The notes below the pieces were generated by a model, which saw nothing but the letters and a program-made list of their open reading frames with translations, was not told the DNA's origin and made no database searches. A stretch of DNA of 64,000 bases, taken from the NCBI RefSeq assembly GCF_902168135.1, contig NZ_CABHOL010000048.1, forward strand, positions 28,204 to 92,203, given 5' to 3'. How positions within the stretch are numbered: position 1 is the first letter of the stretch; every line of letters starts with the position of its first letter. Positions 44,649 through 54,390 of the stretch are shown piece by piece. This stretch comes from an uncultured Fluviicola sp. Lineage in GTDB: Bacteria; Bacteroidota; Bacteroidia; Flavobacteriales_D; Crocinitomicaceae. The translations under genes were made by a program, and so were the position numbers.

Positions 44649-47600
44649 TTAGTGTGTGATTGCTTCATCGGTTTCTGTCTCCTCGTCCTGCTTTGGTCTT
44701 ATTCTTTCCTGCAAACTCTGGAATACCATGAATAAAATCGGGATTACCAGGACTCCAAAAATGGTCCCGACAAACATTCCGCCAACAGCTCCCGTTCCGA
44801 TGGAAGTATTCCCCGCGGCCCCAACTCCGGTTGAAAGCATCAGTGGCAATAAACCGAAAATGAAAGCGAATGAGGTCATTAAAATCGGACGGAGACGCGC
44901 AGTTGCACCACTCACAGCGGCATCCACAATGCTCATTCCATTCTTTCTGCGCTCAACCGCATACTCTACGATCAGGATGGCATTTTTAGCCAATAGACCG
45001 ACCAGCATCACAATGGTGATTTGCGTATAAATATTATTATCTACTTCAAAGATCTTATCGAAAATAAAGACCCCGGACAGACCAATCGGAAGCGAAATCA
45101 GAACAGCAAGCGGTAAGATGTAACTTTCATACTGTGCACACAACAGGAAGTAAACGAACACCACTACCAGCAGGAAGATAAACAGCGTTTGGTTCCCGCC
45201 CGCGCTTTCTTCCCTTGTCAAACCGGAATATTCAAAAGAGTATCCGGCCGGCAAACTTGTCTGAGCTACTTCTTCAATTGCTTTCATCGCATCTCCGGAA
45301 CTGTATCCTTTGTTCGGAACACCGGTTACCGCAATTGCAGTGAACAAGTTAAAGCGCGAGATCACCTGCGGACCATACACCTGTTTCATGGTAATGAATT
45401 CAGAGATCGGCGCCATTTCTCCGTCTGCGTTTCGCACATAGATCGAATTCAAACTTTGTAGGTTCTTTCTGCTTCCCGGTTCTGCCTGGTAAATGACGCG
45501 GTACTGCTTTCCGAACTTATTGAAGTTGGAAGCATAAACTCCTCCGTAATATCCCTGCAGTACACTCATCACATCACTCATGGTCATGCCAGCCTGTTTG
45601 ATTTTGGGTACGTTGACATCAATTTGGTATTGCGGGAAATTCGGGTTAAACGAAGTCGCTGCATACTGGATTTCAGATCTTTGAGCCAAAGCCCCGAGGA
45701 AATTTTGAGCAACGGCATTAAACTCATTGATATCTCCACCCGATTTATCCTGCAGCTGGAATTCAAATCCGGCGGTGTTACCAAACCCCTGGATAGTTGG
45801 CGGTGAGAAGAAAATGATCTTCGCATCTTTGATATGTGCCGTTTTCTTAAACAATTCTTCGATCACTGTTTTCACATCGCGGTCACGTTCATCCCACAAC
45901 TTCATGCGGGCGAGCACCATTCCATAAGAACTTCCCGATCCGGAAATAATGGAACGTCCAACTACACGCAGGGTGAATTTTGTTTCGGGTACCGAGCGCA
46001 CAATGTTGTCGATTTCCGTCAGTACTTCTTCCGTACGTTCCTGGGAAGTTCCGGGAGCCAGTGTAATATCTGAGAAAATAGTTCCCATGTCTTCCGCCGG
46101 AACGAATCCTTTCGGAGTGGTTTTCATTCCCCAAACCAACAAGCCTGTGAAAATTAGAAGAATGGCAACAACCATCCATTTCTTTCTTCCCAGGAAGGAA
46201 ACCGAACGTTTATAACGGTTGGTCATTTTCCCGAATGAAGTATTGAAGGCTACGTTGAAGCGCTGCATAAATGACTTTTTCTTTCCGTGATCGTCTTTGT
46301 GCGGCTTCAGGAGCAAGGCACATAAAGCCGGACTCAGCGTCAGGGCATTTACGGCTGAAAGAATAATGGAAATGGCTAGTGTCAACCCGAATTGTTTGTA
46401 AAAAACGCCAGTAGATCCTTGAATAAAGCTTACCGGGATGAACACTGCTGCCATGACCAAAGTGATAGAAACGATTGCGCCGGTGATCTCGTCCATGGCG
46501 TCAATAGTTGCTTTTTTGGAAGATTTGTACCCTTCGTCGAGTTTTGCGTGAACGGCTTCTACTACTACGATCGCGTCATCCACTACAATACCGATTGCCA
46601 GCACCAATGCAAACAAGGTCAACAAGTTGATGCTGAAACCGAAGAGATTCAGGAAGAAAAAGGTACCGATAATTGCTACCGGAACACTGATTGCCGGGAT
46701 TAATGTGGATCGGAAATCCTGTAAGAACAGGAAAACCACCAGGAACACCAATATAAATGCTTCGATGAGCGTATGGAATACTTTTTCGATGGAAGCATCC
46801 AGGAAATCGTTCACGTTTACGATCGTGGTATATTTTACTCCTTTCGGGAAAGATGCCTGCGCATCATCCAATACTTTCAAGGTTCCTTCGATAACTTCCT
46901 GGGCGTTGGAACCAGCTGTTTGGTTTACCGCAACTCCCAAACCGAATTTTCCGTTCACACGAACCGAACTCGCATAACTCTGGGCCCCCAATTCGATGCG
47001 GGCAACGTCTTTCAAACGCAAAACTTCACCACCTTCGCCCACACGGATAACGATATCGCTGAATTCCGCTTCTTCTTTCAAACGGCCCTTGTACTTGATC
47101 GTATACTGGTAGCTCTGGTCTCCCTGCTCACCGAATTGTCCCGGCGCTGCCTCAATATTCTGTTCCGCCAATGCTTTATTGATGTCATCCGGAACGAGAC
47201 CATAACTTGCCATTACATCCGGCTTCAGCCAAATACGCATGGAATAGTCCATCAAACCGAAAGCTGTTGCATCTCCTACTCCTTTGATACGCTTGATCTG
47301 AGGGATCAGGTTGATATTGGCATAGTTCTGCAGGAATGTCTGATCGTAAGTAGAATCCTCACTATACAAGTTAAAGATCAACAAGTTACTCGCCTGGCGT
47401 TTCGTGGTTACTACCCCGGCACGGTTTACTTCGGCAGGAAGCAGACTCGTAGCACGGGAAACACGATTTTGGACGTTTACCGCCGCTAAATCCGGGTTTG
47501 TTCCCAGTTTAAAATAAACCGTAATGGTTGCCGTTCCGTCGTTTCCGGCAGTAGAAGTCATGTAGGTCATATCTTCTACCCCATTAATCTGTTCTTCCAG

Positions 47601-47792
47601 CGGGATGACCACATTGTTAAGCACCACATCAGCATTTGCCCCCTGGTAGGAAGCAGAAACCTGAACGGTCGGAGGTGCTATATCCGGATATTGGGAAACC
47701 GGAATGGCTACGAGGCCCAGAATTCCGAGAATCACGATCAATATCGAGATCACCGTAGATAATACGGGTTTTTCTATGAATTTCTTAAACAT
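44649..47792 (-). CDS. RND multidrug efflux transporter, AcrB/HAE1 type
   Basis: A 1047-residue inner-membrane proton/drug antiporter. It shows twelve expected membrane helices in two halves, with large periplasmic loops. Motifs: PVSQYPDIAPPTVQVSASYQGA near the N-terminus; GIVVDDAIVVVEAVHAKLDEG in TM4, where the Asp pair relays protons; PAEDMGTIFSDITLAPGTSQERT; and the second-half LAKNAILIVEYAVERRKNG. Together with the MFP (37 nt upstream) and outer-membrane factor it makes a tripartite pump exporting drugs, detergents or dyes; the substrate is not visible. Confidence 0.95.
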   Translation of the reverse strand: MFKKFIEKPVLSTVISILIVILGILGLVAIPVSQYPDIAPPTVQVSASYQGANADVVLNNVVIPLEEQINGVEDMTYMTSTAGNDGTATITVYFKLGTNPDLAAVNVQNRVSRATSLLPAEVNRAGVVTTKRQASNLLIFNLYSEDSTYDQTFLQNYANINLIPQIKRIKGVGDATAFGLMDYSMRIWLKPDVMASYGLVPDDINKALAEQNIEAAPGQFGEQGDQSYQYTIKYKGRLKEEAEFSDIVIRVGEGGEVLRLKDVARIELGAQSYASSVRVNGKFGLGVAVNQTAGSNAQEVIEGTLKVLDDAQASFPKGVKYTTIVNVNDFLDASIEKVFHTLIEAFILVFLVVFLFLQDFRSTLIPAISVPVAIIGTFFFLNLFGFSINLLTLFALVLAIGIVVDDAIVVVEAVHAKLDEGYKSSKKATIDAMDEITGAIVSITLVMAAVFIPVSFIQGSTGVFYKQFGLTLAISIILSAVNALTLSPALCALLLKPHKDDHGKKKSFMQRFNVAFNTSFGKMTNRYKRSVSFLGRKKWMVVAILLIFTGLLVWGMKTTPKGFVPAEDMGTIFSDITLAPGTSQERTEEVLTEIDNIVRSVPETKFTLRVVGRSIISGSGSSYGMVLARMKLWDERDRDVKTVIEELFKKTAHIKDAKIIFFSPPTIQGFGNTAGFEFQLQDKSGGDINEFNAVAQNFLGALAQRSEIQYAATSFNPNFPQYQIDVNVPKIKQAGMTMSDVMSVLQGYYGGVYASNFNKFGKQYRVIYQAEPGSRKNLQSLNSIYVRNADGEMAPISEFITMKQVYGPQVISRFNLFTAIAVTGVPNKGYSSGDAMKAIEEVAQTSLPAGYSFEYSGLTREESAGGNQTLFIFLLVVVFVYFLLCAQYESYILPLAVLISLPIGLSGVFIFDKIFEVDNNIYTQITIVMLVGLLAKNAILIVEYAVERRKNGMSIVDAAVSGATARLRPILMTSFAFIFGLLPLMLSTGVGAAGNTSIGTGAVGGMFVGTIFGVLVIPILFMVFQSLQERIRPKQDEETETDEAITH

Positions 47793-47829
47793 AATTCGTA
47801 CTTAAAATTGGATGAGTATTCGACGAATC

Positions 47830-48990
47830 TTATTGTTGATTCAATTCTGCATAAATGGTTTTCGGATCTGCTTTCACGGGTTTGATCTTCATTCCGTCTT
47901 TCAGGAACTGGATACCTTCCAGGACGATGGAGTCTTTCGGTTTTACGCCTTTCGTGACAATGTAGAAATGTCCGCTCGTTGCTTCCATCACCTCCACATT
48001 GGCCATGCTGATCGTTCCATTTTTCCCTACTTTGTAGACAAATTTCTTTCCTTGTATATCTGCAACTGCGCGCTGTGGAATGAGGTACCCGTTTGAAATT
48101 TCCTGCGGAATACGGACTTGAGCACTCCCTCCGCTTCGCAATAAATTCAGGTTATTGGAAAATGTGGCACGAATTCTTGCGGACCCGGTCTGTTGATTGA
48201 TCAATCCGTTGACAGAGCCTATCGTTCCTTTATCAGGATACAATGAACCATCTGAAAGAACCAATGAAACGGACGGCATGTTGGCAATTTTTGTTTTGAT
48301 ATCCGTCCCTTTCGTGTTGCGGATAAATTCCAATAACTGTTTCTCATTCATGGAGAAATAAGCATAAATCTTAGAAATATTCGAAACCGTCGTCAAGGGC
48401 TTGGTCATATTGCTTGAAACCAGGCTCCCCGATTTGAAAGCCAGACTTCCTATCACACCGTTGACCGGACTGGAAATACGTGTATAACCCAGGTTCACAT
48501 TCGCATTTACCAGGTTCGCTTCTGCCTGCGCCAATTCTGCAAGACGTGTCTGCAAAGTCAGATCTGCTTCCTGCAATTCGTATTTATTCACGATGTTCTT
48601 CTCCACCAATGATTTGGTTTTCTGAACCTGTAAACGGGCAACACTGACACCTGCTTCAGCACTTTTCACAGCTGCTCTTGCCGTACGTACCAATTGTTCG
48701 TATTGTGGTGCTGAAATGGTAAATAATAATTGTCCTTTCTTGACAAACTCGCCTTCATCTACGGCAATTTTTTCCACAAAACCATCAATCTTCGGATGGA
48801 TATCCACGTTCTCAATGCCTTCTAAAACTGCGGGATAAGTTGTTTCAATGGTGGTGTTTTGCTGTTCGATATCCAGTACCTGGTAAGGTTTGATACCACC
48901 GGCCGGCACGGGTGCTTCTTCGGAACTACAGGAAGCCAAAAGTACAAGCGACAATGCCGCCAATAAGTGGTTTGCTCTCTTTGAAATCAT
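47830..48990 (-). CDS. RND efflux periplasmic adaptor (MFP, AcrA type)
   Basis: A 386-residue adaptor with a lipoprotein signal peptide (ALSLVLLASCSS, Cys near 21). Biotin-lipoyl-like halves (IDGFVEKIAVDEGEFVKKGQLLF and VNLGYTRISSPVNGVIGSLAFKSGSLV) flank a helical hairpin (about 100-160), followed by beta-barrel and membrane-proximal domains (YLIPQRAVADIQGKKFVYKV). First gene of the efflux operon. The AraC-type regulator 295 nt upstream on the same strand is a plausible controller. Confidence 0.93.
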   Translation of the reverse strand: MISKRANHLLAALSLVLLASCSSEEAPVPAGGIKPYQVLDIEQQNTTIETTYPAVLEGIENVDIHPKIDGFVEKIAVDEGEFVKKGQLLFTISAPQYEQLVRTARAAVKSAEAGVSVARLQVQKTKSLVEKNIVNKYELQEADLTLQTRLAELAQAEANLVNANVNLGYTRISSPVNGVIGSLAFKSGSLVSSNMTKPLTTVSNISKIYAYFSMNEKQLLEFIRNTKGTDIKTKIANMPSVSLVLSDGSLYPDKGTIGSVNGLINQQTGSARIRATFSNNLNLLRSGGSAQVRIPQEISNGYLIPQRAVADIQGKKFVYKVGKNGTISMANVEVMEATSGHFYIVTKGVKPKDSIVLEGIQFLKDGMKIKPVKADPKTIYAELNQQ

Positions 48991-49285
48991 AAATTTTTGT
49001 CTTTTTGAAATTCTGACTAATCGGGGTATGTTGTGAATCAGAATCTGAATCTTTGTTCTGGTTTAACTATTTGGTCAAATGCTGAGGCAACGCTTATGCA
49101 GAAGCTTCAGCGGAGGCACAAAGATCTTTCAAAGTCGGCGCAAAAACTTATTCAATTCATGCAATTAATTATCAAAATCAAACATTTTACATTTTTTAAC
49201 TATTTCCAGCCGCCACGAATCCCAACGAAATTGTTGTCGGAATAAGTAGGCAGGACTTATTTCCGTACTAATAAAATTTAAGATA
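48991..49285. other. Intergenic region upstream of the efflux operon
   Basis: 295 bp without a gene. It should hold the efflux operon promoter, but no good TAnnTTTG box is seen on the minus strand. A stretch at about 49078-49125 (CGCTTATGCAGAAGCTTCAG) resembles the R2 family (16707-16724, CGCTTACGCAGTAGCTTG). Confidence 0.35.
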
Positions 49286-50200
49286 CTAGCTAACTTCTCT
49301 AAAGGTTTTGGGAGTGAGCTGAGTTTGTTTTTTGAAGAAGTTATTGAAATTGGAGGGATGTTCGAAACCTAAAGTATAGGCAATTTCAGCAACGGAACTG
49401 TCTGTGTGGCGCAATAGTGCTTTCGCTTCATTAGCAAGCCTGGAAGAGATTATTTCAGTTGTGCTTCGGCCAGTCACTTCTTTGATAGAACGATTTAAAT
49501 GATTCACGTGAATGGACAATTGTTCCGCAAAATCGCTTGGTTTTTTCAGGGCCAGAGACTGATCGGAAGAATCTATCGGGAACTGTCTCTCCAGCATTTC
49601 CATGAATAAAGCTGTCAATACCACTGAAGCCTGCGGTTTCTTTTCTTCTCGTATGCTTTGAGTACACAATTTGTTTGTTTCATGCAATAAGAGGTGTAAG
49701 TAGTGTACGATCACTTCATACTTTTTTTCGTAATCACCTTCCATTTCTCCATGCATCTGCTCGAAAATCAATTCAAATATTCTGGCTTGCTGATCAGATA
49801 AGGGATAAACCGGATTCATGATCATATTCATCAACGGAGTGTCCCGAAAAATCGTATCGAGTAAAAAGGTTTCAATAAAATGGCTATTGAACAAGCAGAA
49901 ATATCCTTGCTGGTCATCGGAAATCGGTTCCCATACATGCGGTACATTGCGGTGGTAGAAAACCAATGTTTTTCCGGAAACAGGAACTTTGCGATCTTCG
50001 AAATGAATAATACCATCCCCGGCAACCAGTGAAATCTTATGAAAGTCCGTTCGATGCAGCTCCGTAATGCGCGCGCACTGAATCTGACCGCGCTTGAACA
50101 CATTGAAATGGCTCATTTTAGACAAGTGAGAGAATTGTTCCATCGTCCCCTTGTTCAAAATGCTGGCATAAAATTCCTGTAAAGTCAATAACCCATTCAT
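49286..50200 (-). CDS. AraC-family transcriptional regulator
   Basis: A 304-residue regulator: N-terminal cupin-like sensor domain (about 25-130, KISLVAGDGIIHFEDRKVPV) and a C-terminal double HTH (about 205-300), with DFAEQLSIHVNHLNRSIKEVTG for the first helix pair and SSVAEIAYTLGFEHPSNFNNFFKKQTQLTPKTFRE for the second. An exact TATATTTG box (50227-50220, minus strand) lies 19 nt upstream. Placed just before the RND operon on the same strand, it probably controls it, as is common in Bacteroidota. Confidence 0.9.
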   Translation of the reverse strand: MNGLLTLQEFYASILNKGTMEQFSHLSKMSHFNVFKRGQIQCARITELHRTDFHKISLVAGDGIIHFEDRKVPVSGKTLVFYHRNVPHVWEPISDDQQGYFCLFNSHFIETFLLDTIFRDTPLMNMIMNPVYPLSDQQARIFELIFEQMHGEMEGDYEKKYEVIVHYLHLLLHETNKLCTQSIREEKKPQASVVLTALFMEMLERQFPIDSSDQSLALKKPSDFAEQLSIHVNHLNRSIKEVTGRSTTEIISSRLANEAKALLRHTDSSVAEIAYTLGFEHPSNFNNFFKKQTQLTPKTFREVS

Positions 50201-50219
50201 GCTGTAGAATTATGTTTTT

Positions 50220-50227
50220 CAAATATA
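50220..50227 (-). promoter_or_regulatory. Promoter box of the AraC-type regulator gene
   Basis: TATATTTG on the minus strand, 19 nt before ATG 50200; exact TAnnTTTG match. Just upstream is a run of short AATTAAGAATTCCC/AATTACGAATTACG words (50235-50283) of a recurring intergenic type. Confidence 0.4.
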
Positions 50228-50404
50228 CAGCTTTCGAATTAAGAATTCCCAATTAAGAATTCCCAATTACGAATTACGAATTGATCGAAAAATCTGTCAG
50301 ATAGAATAACATAGCCCCTATACTTCTTTAAAAATCACAGTTCCAATGTGTTCGTCAAAACCAAAAGGTATTGCTCATTGCCTAATTAAACTCATTTTGA
50401 ACAT

Positions 50405-50911
50405 TTACTCATTTTTCAGAAGCATACAGGTTGAAAGGGCATGCGCATACTTTTTCCCGGACTCATCCGTGAGGGAAGCTTCTATCAGGGCTGTTGAATT
50501 TCCCAGGTGGATCATTTTCCCGGTTGCCGTAAGGATTCCGGATTTCGCATGCACCATTTTCAGGAAGTTCACTTTTAATTCCAGGGTTGTATAAACCGTT
50601 CCTTTGGGTAAAAGCGAGTGAAGGGTGCAACCCATTGCAGAATCCAGGAGCGCGGTAATTACACCACCATGTACACTTCCGTTCGGATTGTAGTGGAACT
50701 CCTGCGGCTCGAAGTAGAAACTCGCTTTCCCTTCTTCCAGTTCTCCCAGTGAAAAATCCAGTGTCTTGATCAAAGGAGAAGCCGGAGCCTCCCCTCTTTT
50801 AATCGCTAATAAATACTCCATTCCTGAAAGATCTTTGGATAATTCCACTCCTTCGAAAGGATTTCCCCAGGAATATGCGCGTTCGCGCTGTTTTGTGATT
50901 TCCATACTCAT
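50405..50911 (-). CDS. PaaI-type hotdog thioesterase
   Basis: About 168 residues from ATG 50911 (MSMEITKQRERAYSWG); the frame opens 9 codons earlier. Hotdog-fold signature: FHYNPNGSVHGGVITALLDSAMGCTLHSLL (about 84-113), with the HGG motif and catalytic acidic residue typical of PaaI/YdiI thioesterases that cleave acyl-CoA. Last gene of the TetR-associated thiolase-SDR-thioesterase group; 62 nt separate it from the SDR gene. Confidence 0.88.
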   Translation of the reverse strand: MSMEITKQRERAYSWGNPFEGVELSKDLSGMEYLLAIKRGEAPASPLIKTLDFSLGELEEGKASFYFEPQEFHYNPNGSVHGGVITALLDSAMGCTLHSLLPKGTVYTTLELKVNFLKMVHAKSGILTATGKMIHLGNSTALIEASLTDESGKKYAHALSTCMLLKNE

Positions 50912-50973
50912 TAGGGTTAATGGGTTCAAAAAGTTCAACAGTTCAAAGTTGAACCCTTTTGAACCTTTGAACT

Positions 50974-51663
50974 TTATATACTTACAAATTCTTTAGACAT
51001 TCCGACCGGAACCAGCCATTGGTTTTTCTCCAAAGCTGAAATCAGTTCGTCCGCTACTTCTTTGGGCGGAATTCCGTTCTCGCCGCCTATCTCTTTCGAA
51101 AAATCCGTATTTACCAAAGGCGGGATCAATTCAAAAACATTCAATCGATCTTCAAATGTCTGTCGCAAAACATCGGTATAAGCTTTCAGGGCCGCTTTAC
51201 TTGCTGTGTATGTCGGCAGCATTTTCTGCGGATAATATGCTACGATTGATGTTACGTTCACCACTGAAGCATTCTCGTTCTGTAAAAGTGTCGGTAATAA
51301 TTTTTCTGTCAGGCTGACAATGGATAAGTAATTGGTTTCCATTTCCCTGCTTGCCTTCGAAGCTGCATTTGCATTCGCATCCAGTTGGTAAACATCTGTA
51401 TAGCCAGCATTATTGATAACCATGTTCAATCCCGGGTACAGTTCTTTGATTTTCGCTACAAGCCGGTCCGTACTCTCCGAACTTGTTACATCCCCTGAAA
51501 TCGGAACGACATTTTCCAACTGACTTGCCGCCTGTTTCAACTTTTCCTCATTCCGGCCGGTGATTAATACTTTGTTTCCCAATTGAGAAAATTGTTTCGC
51601 TAATTCGAAGCCGATCCCTGCTGATCCTCCTGTGATTAAGATTGTGTTTCCGTTTGTTTTCAT
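50974..51663 (-). CDS. Short-chain dehydrogenase/reductase
   Basis: A 229-residue SDR (DltE-like). Cofactor-binding [12 protein letters not shown] (11-22), NNAG (84-87), catalytic S139, Y152 and K156 ([26 protein letters not shown]). Short SDRs of this subgroup reduce or oxidise acyl or alcohol substrates with NAD(P)H. It lies 114 nt downstream of the thiolase gene and may be in the same operon. Confidence 0.88.
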   Translation of the reverse strand: MKTNGNTILITGGSAGIGFELAKQFSQLGNKVLITGRNEEKLKQAASQLENVVPISGDVTSSESTDRLVAKIKELYPGLNMVINNAGYTDVYQLDANANAASKASREMETNYLSIVSLTEKLLPTLLQNENASVVNVTSIVAYYPQKMLPTYTASKAALKAYTDVLRQTFEDRLNVFELIPPLVNTDFSKEIGGENGIPPKEVADELISALEKNQWLVPVGMSKEFVSI

Positions 51664-51777
51664 GTGTTTGATTTATTTATTTGTTAGTGTATACTTTATA
51701 TTCTCCCGCAGAGGTTCGCAGATGAACGCTGAAGGAACTTGTTTAATAATTTCCGCTGACGAATTGAAGTGTTTTTT

Positions 51778-52959
51778 TTATCGTATGTTTTCTATGAGCA
51801 TTGCTGTGGCACCTCCACCTCCGTTGCAAATTGCAGCCATTCCGTATTTCGCTTTTTGCTGCTGTAAAATATGCGTAAGAGTTACGAGAATCCGTGCCCC
51901 TGAAGCGCCAAGTGGGTGGCCCAGTGCAACTGCTCCGCCTTTGATGTTTACTTTTTCCAAATCCACACCGGCGAGACGGGAATTGATAATCGGAACATTG
52001 GCGTAGGCTTCGTTCATTTCGAAATAATCGATTTCTCCTATTCCAATTCCAGCCTTTTGAAGTGTTTTTTCAATCGCCAGGGAAGGTGAAGTGGTAAACC
52101 ATTCCGGGGCCTGGGCCGCATCCGAAAAAGCAATGATCTTTGCCAGTGGTTTCAAGCTCCTTTCCTGTAGGAATTTCTCCGAAACGATGATGAGGATTGC
52201 TGCTCCGTCGTTCAGGTTGGACGCATTTGCAGCCGTGATCGATCCGTCAGATTCAAAGATAGGCTTCAGCTGGCTGACTTTTTCCGGGTTGAGTTTCTCG
52301 ATATCTTCGTCCGTATCGTAAACAAATTCTCCCTTTTTGTTTTTAACAGTAATCGGTGTGATTTCATCCTTAAAACTCCCGGAAGCGTGCGCTTGTTTCG
52401 CTTTGGAGAAGGATTTTAACGTATAATCGTCCTGCTCTTCACGGGAAATTCCGTATTTGGTATTTGCCAGTTCAGCCGCACTTCCCATGTGGAAATTGTG
52501 GTAAGGATCCCACAAACCATCCTTAAGCATTCCGTCAATGATCCGCTGATGGCCTGTTTTATGTCCTTCCCGGTGATTTTCTATGTAATACGGTGCATTC
52601 GACATGCTTTCCATTCCACCTGCAATCACCACATCACTGTCGCCCAAAAGAATGGACTGAACAGCATAAGAAACCGATTTGATCCCTGAAGAACAAATCT
52701 TATTGATGGTTGTTGCGTCGACCTCATCGGGAATTCCTGCTGCACGTGCAGCCTGTCTGGCCGGAGCCTGACCGATATTTGCAGAAAGTACATTTCCCAG
52801 GATCACTTCATTCACATCACCGGGTTTGATACCTGCTTTCAAAAGAGCATCCTTTATGACTTCTGCTGCCAGCTGCGGTGCTGAAAAAGAAGACAAGGAC
52901 CCCATGAAACCTCCGGTTCCGGTTCTTGTCGCTGCTAAGATGTACACGTTGTTTTTCAT
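51778..52959 (-). CDS. Acetyl-CoA acetyltransferase (thiolase)
   Basis: About 393 residues from ATG 52959 ([14 protein letters not shown]); the frame opens 6 codons earlier. Catalytic residues are in their usual places: Cys89 ([10 protein letters not shown]), His348 ([13 protein letters not shown]) and Cys378 ([10 protein letters not shown]). Thiolases condense two acetyl-CoA or cleave 3-ketoacyl-CoA. First gene after the operator at 53016; with SDR and thioesterase genes downstream it suggests acyl-CoA or short-chain fatty acid metabolism under TetR control. Confidence 0.95.
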   Translation of the reverse strand: MKNNVYILAATRTGTGGFMGSLSSFSAPQLAAEVIKDALLKAGIKPGDVNEVILGNVLSANIGQAPARQAARAAGIPDEVDATTINKICSSGIKSVSYAVQSILLGDSDVVIAGGMESMSNAPYYIENHREGHKTGHQRIIDGMLKDGLWDPYHNFHMGSAAELANTKYGISREEQDDYTLKSFSKAKQAHASGSFKDEITPITVKNKKGEFVYDTDEDIEKLNPEKVSQLKPIFESDGSITAANASNLNDGAAILIIVSEKFLQERSLKPLAKIIAFSDAAQAPEWFTTSPSLAIEKTLQKAGIGIGEIDYFEMNEAYANVPIINSRLAGVDLEKVNIKGGAVALGHPLGASGARILVTLTHILQQQKAKYGMAAICNGGGGATAMLIENIR

Positions 52960-53015
52960 ATTCTTTCGATTTTTCAATATTTCAATATTTGAACATCGCT
53001 ATATCACGATGTTCG

Positions 53016-53035
53016 AATATACCGATCGGTATATT
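53016..53035. promoter_or_regulatory. TetR operator upstream of thiolase gene
   Basis: Perfect 20-bp palindrome AATATACCGATCGGTATATT. On the minus strand it overlaps a TATATTCG promoter-like box (53021-53014) 54 nt before the thiolase ATG. The same core, TATACCGATYGGTATA, is found upstream of tetR at 53688-53713. A bound repressor would cover the promoter. Confidence 0.75.
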
Positions 53036-53052
53036 TTGTGGTGAAAAAATTT

Positions 53053-53643
53053 TTATACAGTCATTTCATCAATCATTTTCCGGATTAATTCCAGGTTTGA
53101 ATTCAAATGTTTTTTGTTCTTAAAGGTTTTTGAAAGCAGCATTCCACCTTCAATCAGTGAAAGAAAATGATCCGCGAAAACTGCTGCATCTGTTTCCGGA
53201 CGGAAAACCTCCTTTTTAATTCCGTAAGCTACAACACTTTGCACATGATCGTGCCAATCGCGCATGGCTTTTTGCACCCTGCCAAATAATTCCGGGTTGG
53301 AATCATCCGTATCAACAGCTGTATTCAGCAAAGGACAACCACCAGCCACATAAACCTTTTCAAAAACTTCGGAGTAAAAATTCACGTAGACCAATAGTTG
53401 TTCAACCGGGTCTTTTAATCCCAGGGAACGATTTACGATCTCATTTTTGATAATGTTGTGATTGTAATCAAAAGCCTCGGCTGCCAACTCGTCCTTATCC
53501 CGGAAGTTCCCGTAAACGCTTCCCTTCGTAAGTCCGGTTGCAGTTGTAATGTCCGAAATAGAAGTTCCCTCGTACCCTTTCTTGTTGAAGATCGGGGCCG
53601 TTGTTTCTATAATGAACTGTCTGGTACGTGCTGCTTTTGTCAT
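53053..53643 (-). CDS. TetR-family transcriptional repressor
   Basis: A 196-residue regulator. The N-terminal HTH (about 10-55) reads FIIETTAPIFNKKGYEGTSISDITTATGLTKGSVYGNFRDKDEL, with the recognition helix GLTKGSVYGNF. The C-terminal helical domain is a ligand-binding/dimerisation domain of TetR_C type (VAGGCPLLNTAVDTDD). The same palindrome lies upstream of this gene and of the thiolase gene, so autoregulation plus control of the thiolase operon is likely. The inducer may be an acyl-CoA or lipid; inferred from the neighbours only. Confidence 0.92.
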   Translation of the reverse strand: MTKAARTRQFIIETTAPIFNKKGYEGTSISDITTATGLTKGSVYGNFRDKDELAAEAFDYNHNIIKNEIVNRSLGLKDPVEQLLVYVNFYSEVFEKVYVAGGCPLLNTAVDTDDSNPELFGRVQKAMRDWHDHVQSVVAYGIKKEVFRPETDAAVFADHFLSLIEGGMLLSKTFKNKKHLNSNLELIRKMIDEMTV

Positions 53644-53665
53644 GAATTATTATTCAATTACCAAG

Positions 53666-53713
53666 CAAATGTAAGTGATTTTTTTTTAATTATATACCGA
53701 TTGGTATATAATT
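53666..53713 (-). promoter_or_regulatory. TetR operator and tetR promoter
   Basis: A 26-bp palindrome with one mismatched pair, AATTATATACCGA/TTGGTATATAATT (53688-53713), sits upstream of an exact minus-strand TACATTTG box (53673-53666), 22 nt before the tetR ATG. Same core as the thiolase operator. Confidence 0.7.
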
Positions 53714-53770
53714 TATCGTTTTTTAGGAAATGAGTTCTTGTTGTATTTCTAAAATAAGAGCGGATTTAGT

Positions 53771-54031
53771 TTAAAAATTCATTGTAGGATCTTCGATGTA
53801 CCCGAAAGGAAATACCAACAACACATGTATGATCATCAGCATGATCAATGCACTATTCGCGATACGGTTTCTGATAATAAGAAAAAGAACAGACAAGGCA
53901 GGAACTGTATAAAAACAACACTTTCCGATTAATTCCACCTGTTGCTCATCGTTCCAATTAGAAAAAAACAACATTCCCTTGACCACTGATATCCAATGTT
54001 CAGAATGCAAAGTGACTGCCAGGTAAATCAA
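53771..54031 (-). CDS. Small membrane protein, start uncertain
   Basis: A 86-residue frame beginning with TTG at 54031; no ATG/GTG is available. The open frame runs upstream to about 54155, overlapping the next gene, and would add a first membrane helix (YTYWKIPVVAVFIGLIYLAV), so the true start may be an unusual codon upstream. A later hydrophobic segment (CCFYTVPALSVLFLIIRN, then ALIMLMIIHVLLVF) indicates two or three helices. No family recognised. Confidence 0.4.
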   Translation of the reverse strand: MIYLAVTLHSEHWISVVKGMLFFSNWNDEQQVELIGKCCFYTVPALSVLFLIIRNRIANSALIMLMIIHVLLVFPFGYIEDPTMNF

Positions 54032-54096
54032 TCCGATAAAGACAGCTACAACAGGTATTTTCCAATAAGTATACGTTTTTCTGATTGCAGGTATGT

Positions 54097-54390
54097 TTAG
54101 TTCACAAACAAAGAAGGGTATTGCTCTTTCTGATTGATAAAGAAGCGGATTTCATCCGGCAGGTTCGTTCTTCCAAATGAGCGGAAAACGGGGTCACCTG
54201 CTCCTTCACTGAAATAATCTTCCAAATTCCGGTACTGAACAATTTCAACACTCTTGATGATGTCTTGTCCCAACCATTGAATGTCCCTGATTTTACAGTA
54301 AGAGAACACTTTTACACCTATTCCCTGAAGATCCGGAATAGTATCGGAGAATTCTATCAAATCCTTGACAAGTCTAACTGGTATAGTCAT
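54097..54390 (-). CDS. Hypothetical protein
   Basis: A 97-residue soluble protein (MTIPVRLVKDLIEFSDTI, FSYCKIRDIQWLGQDII, ending PSLFVN). No signal peptide or recognised domain. It lies on the minus strand directly upstream of the membrane protein frame at 53771, with which it may share an operon. Confidence 0.55.
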   Translation of the reverse strand: MTIPVRLVKDLIEFSDTIPDLQGIGVKVFSYCKIRDIQWLGQDIIKSVEIVQYRNLEDYFSEGAGDPVFRSFGRTNLPDEIRFFINQKEQYPSLFVN

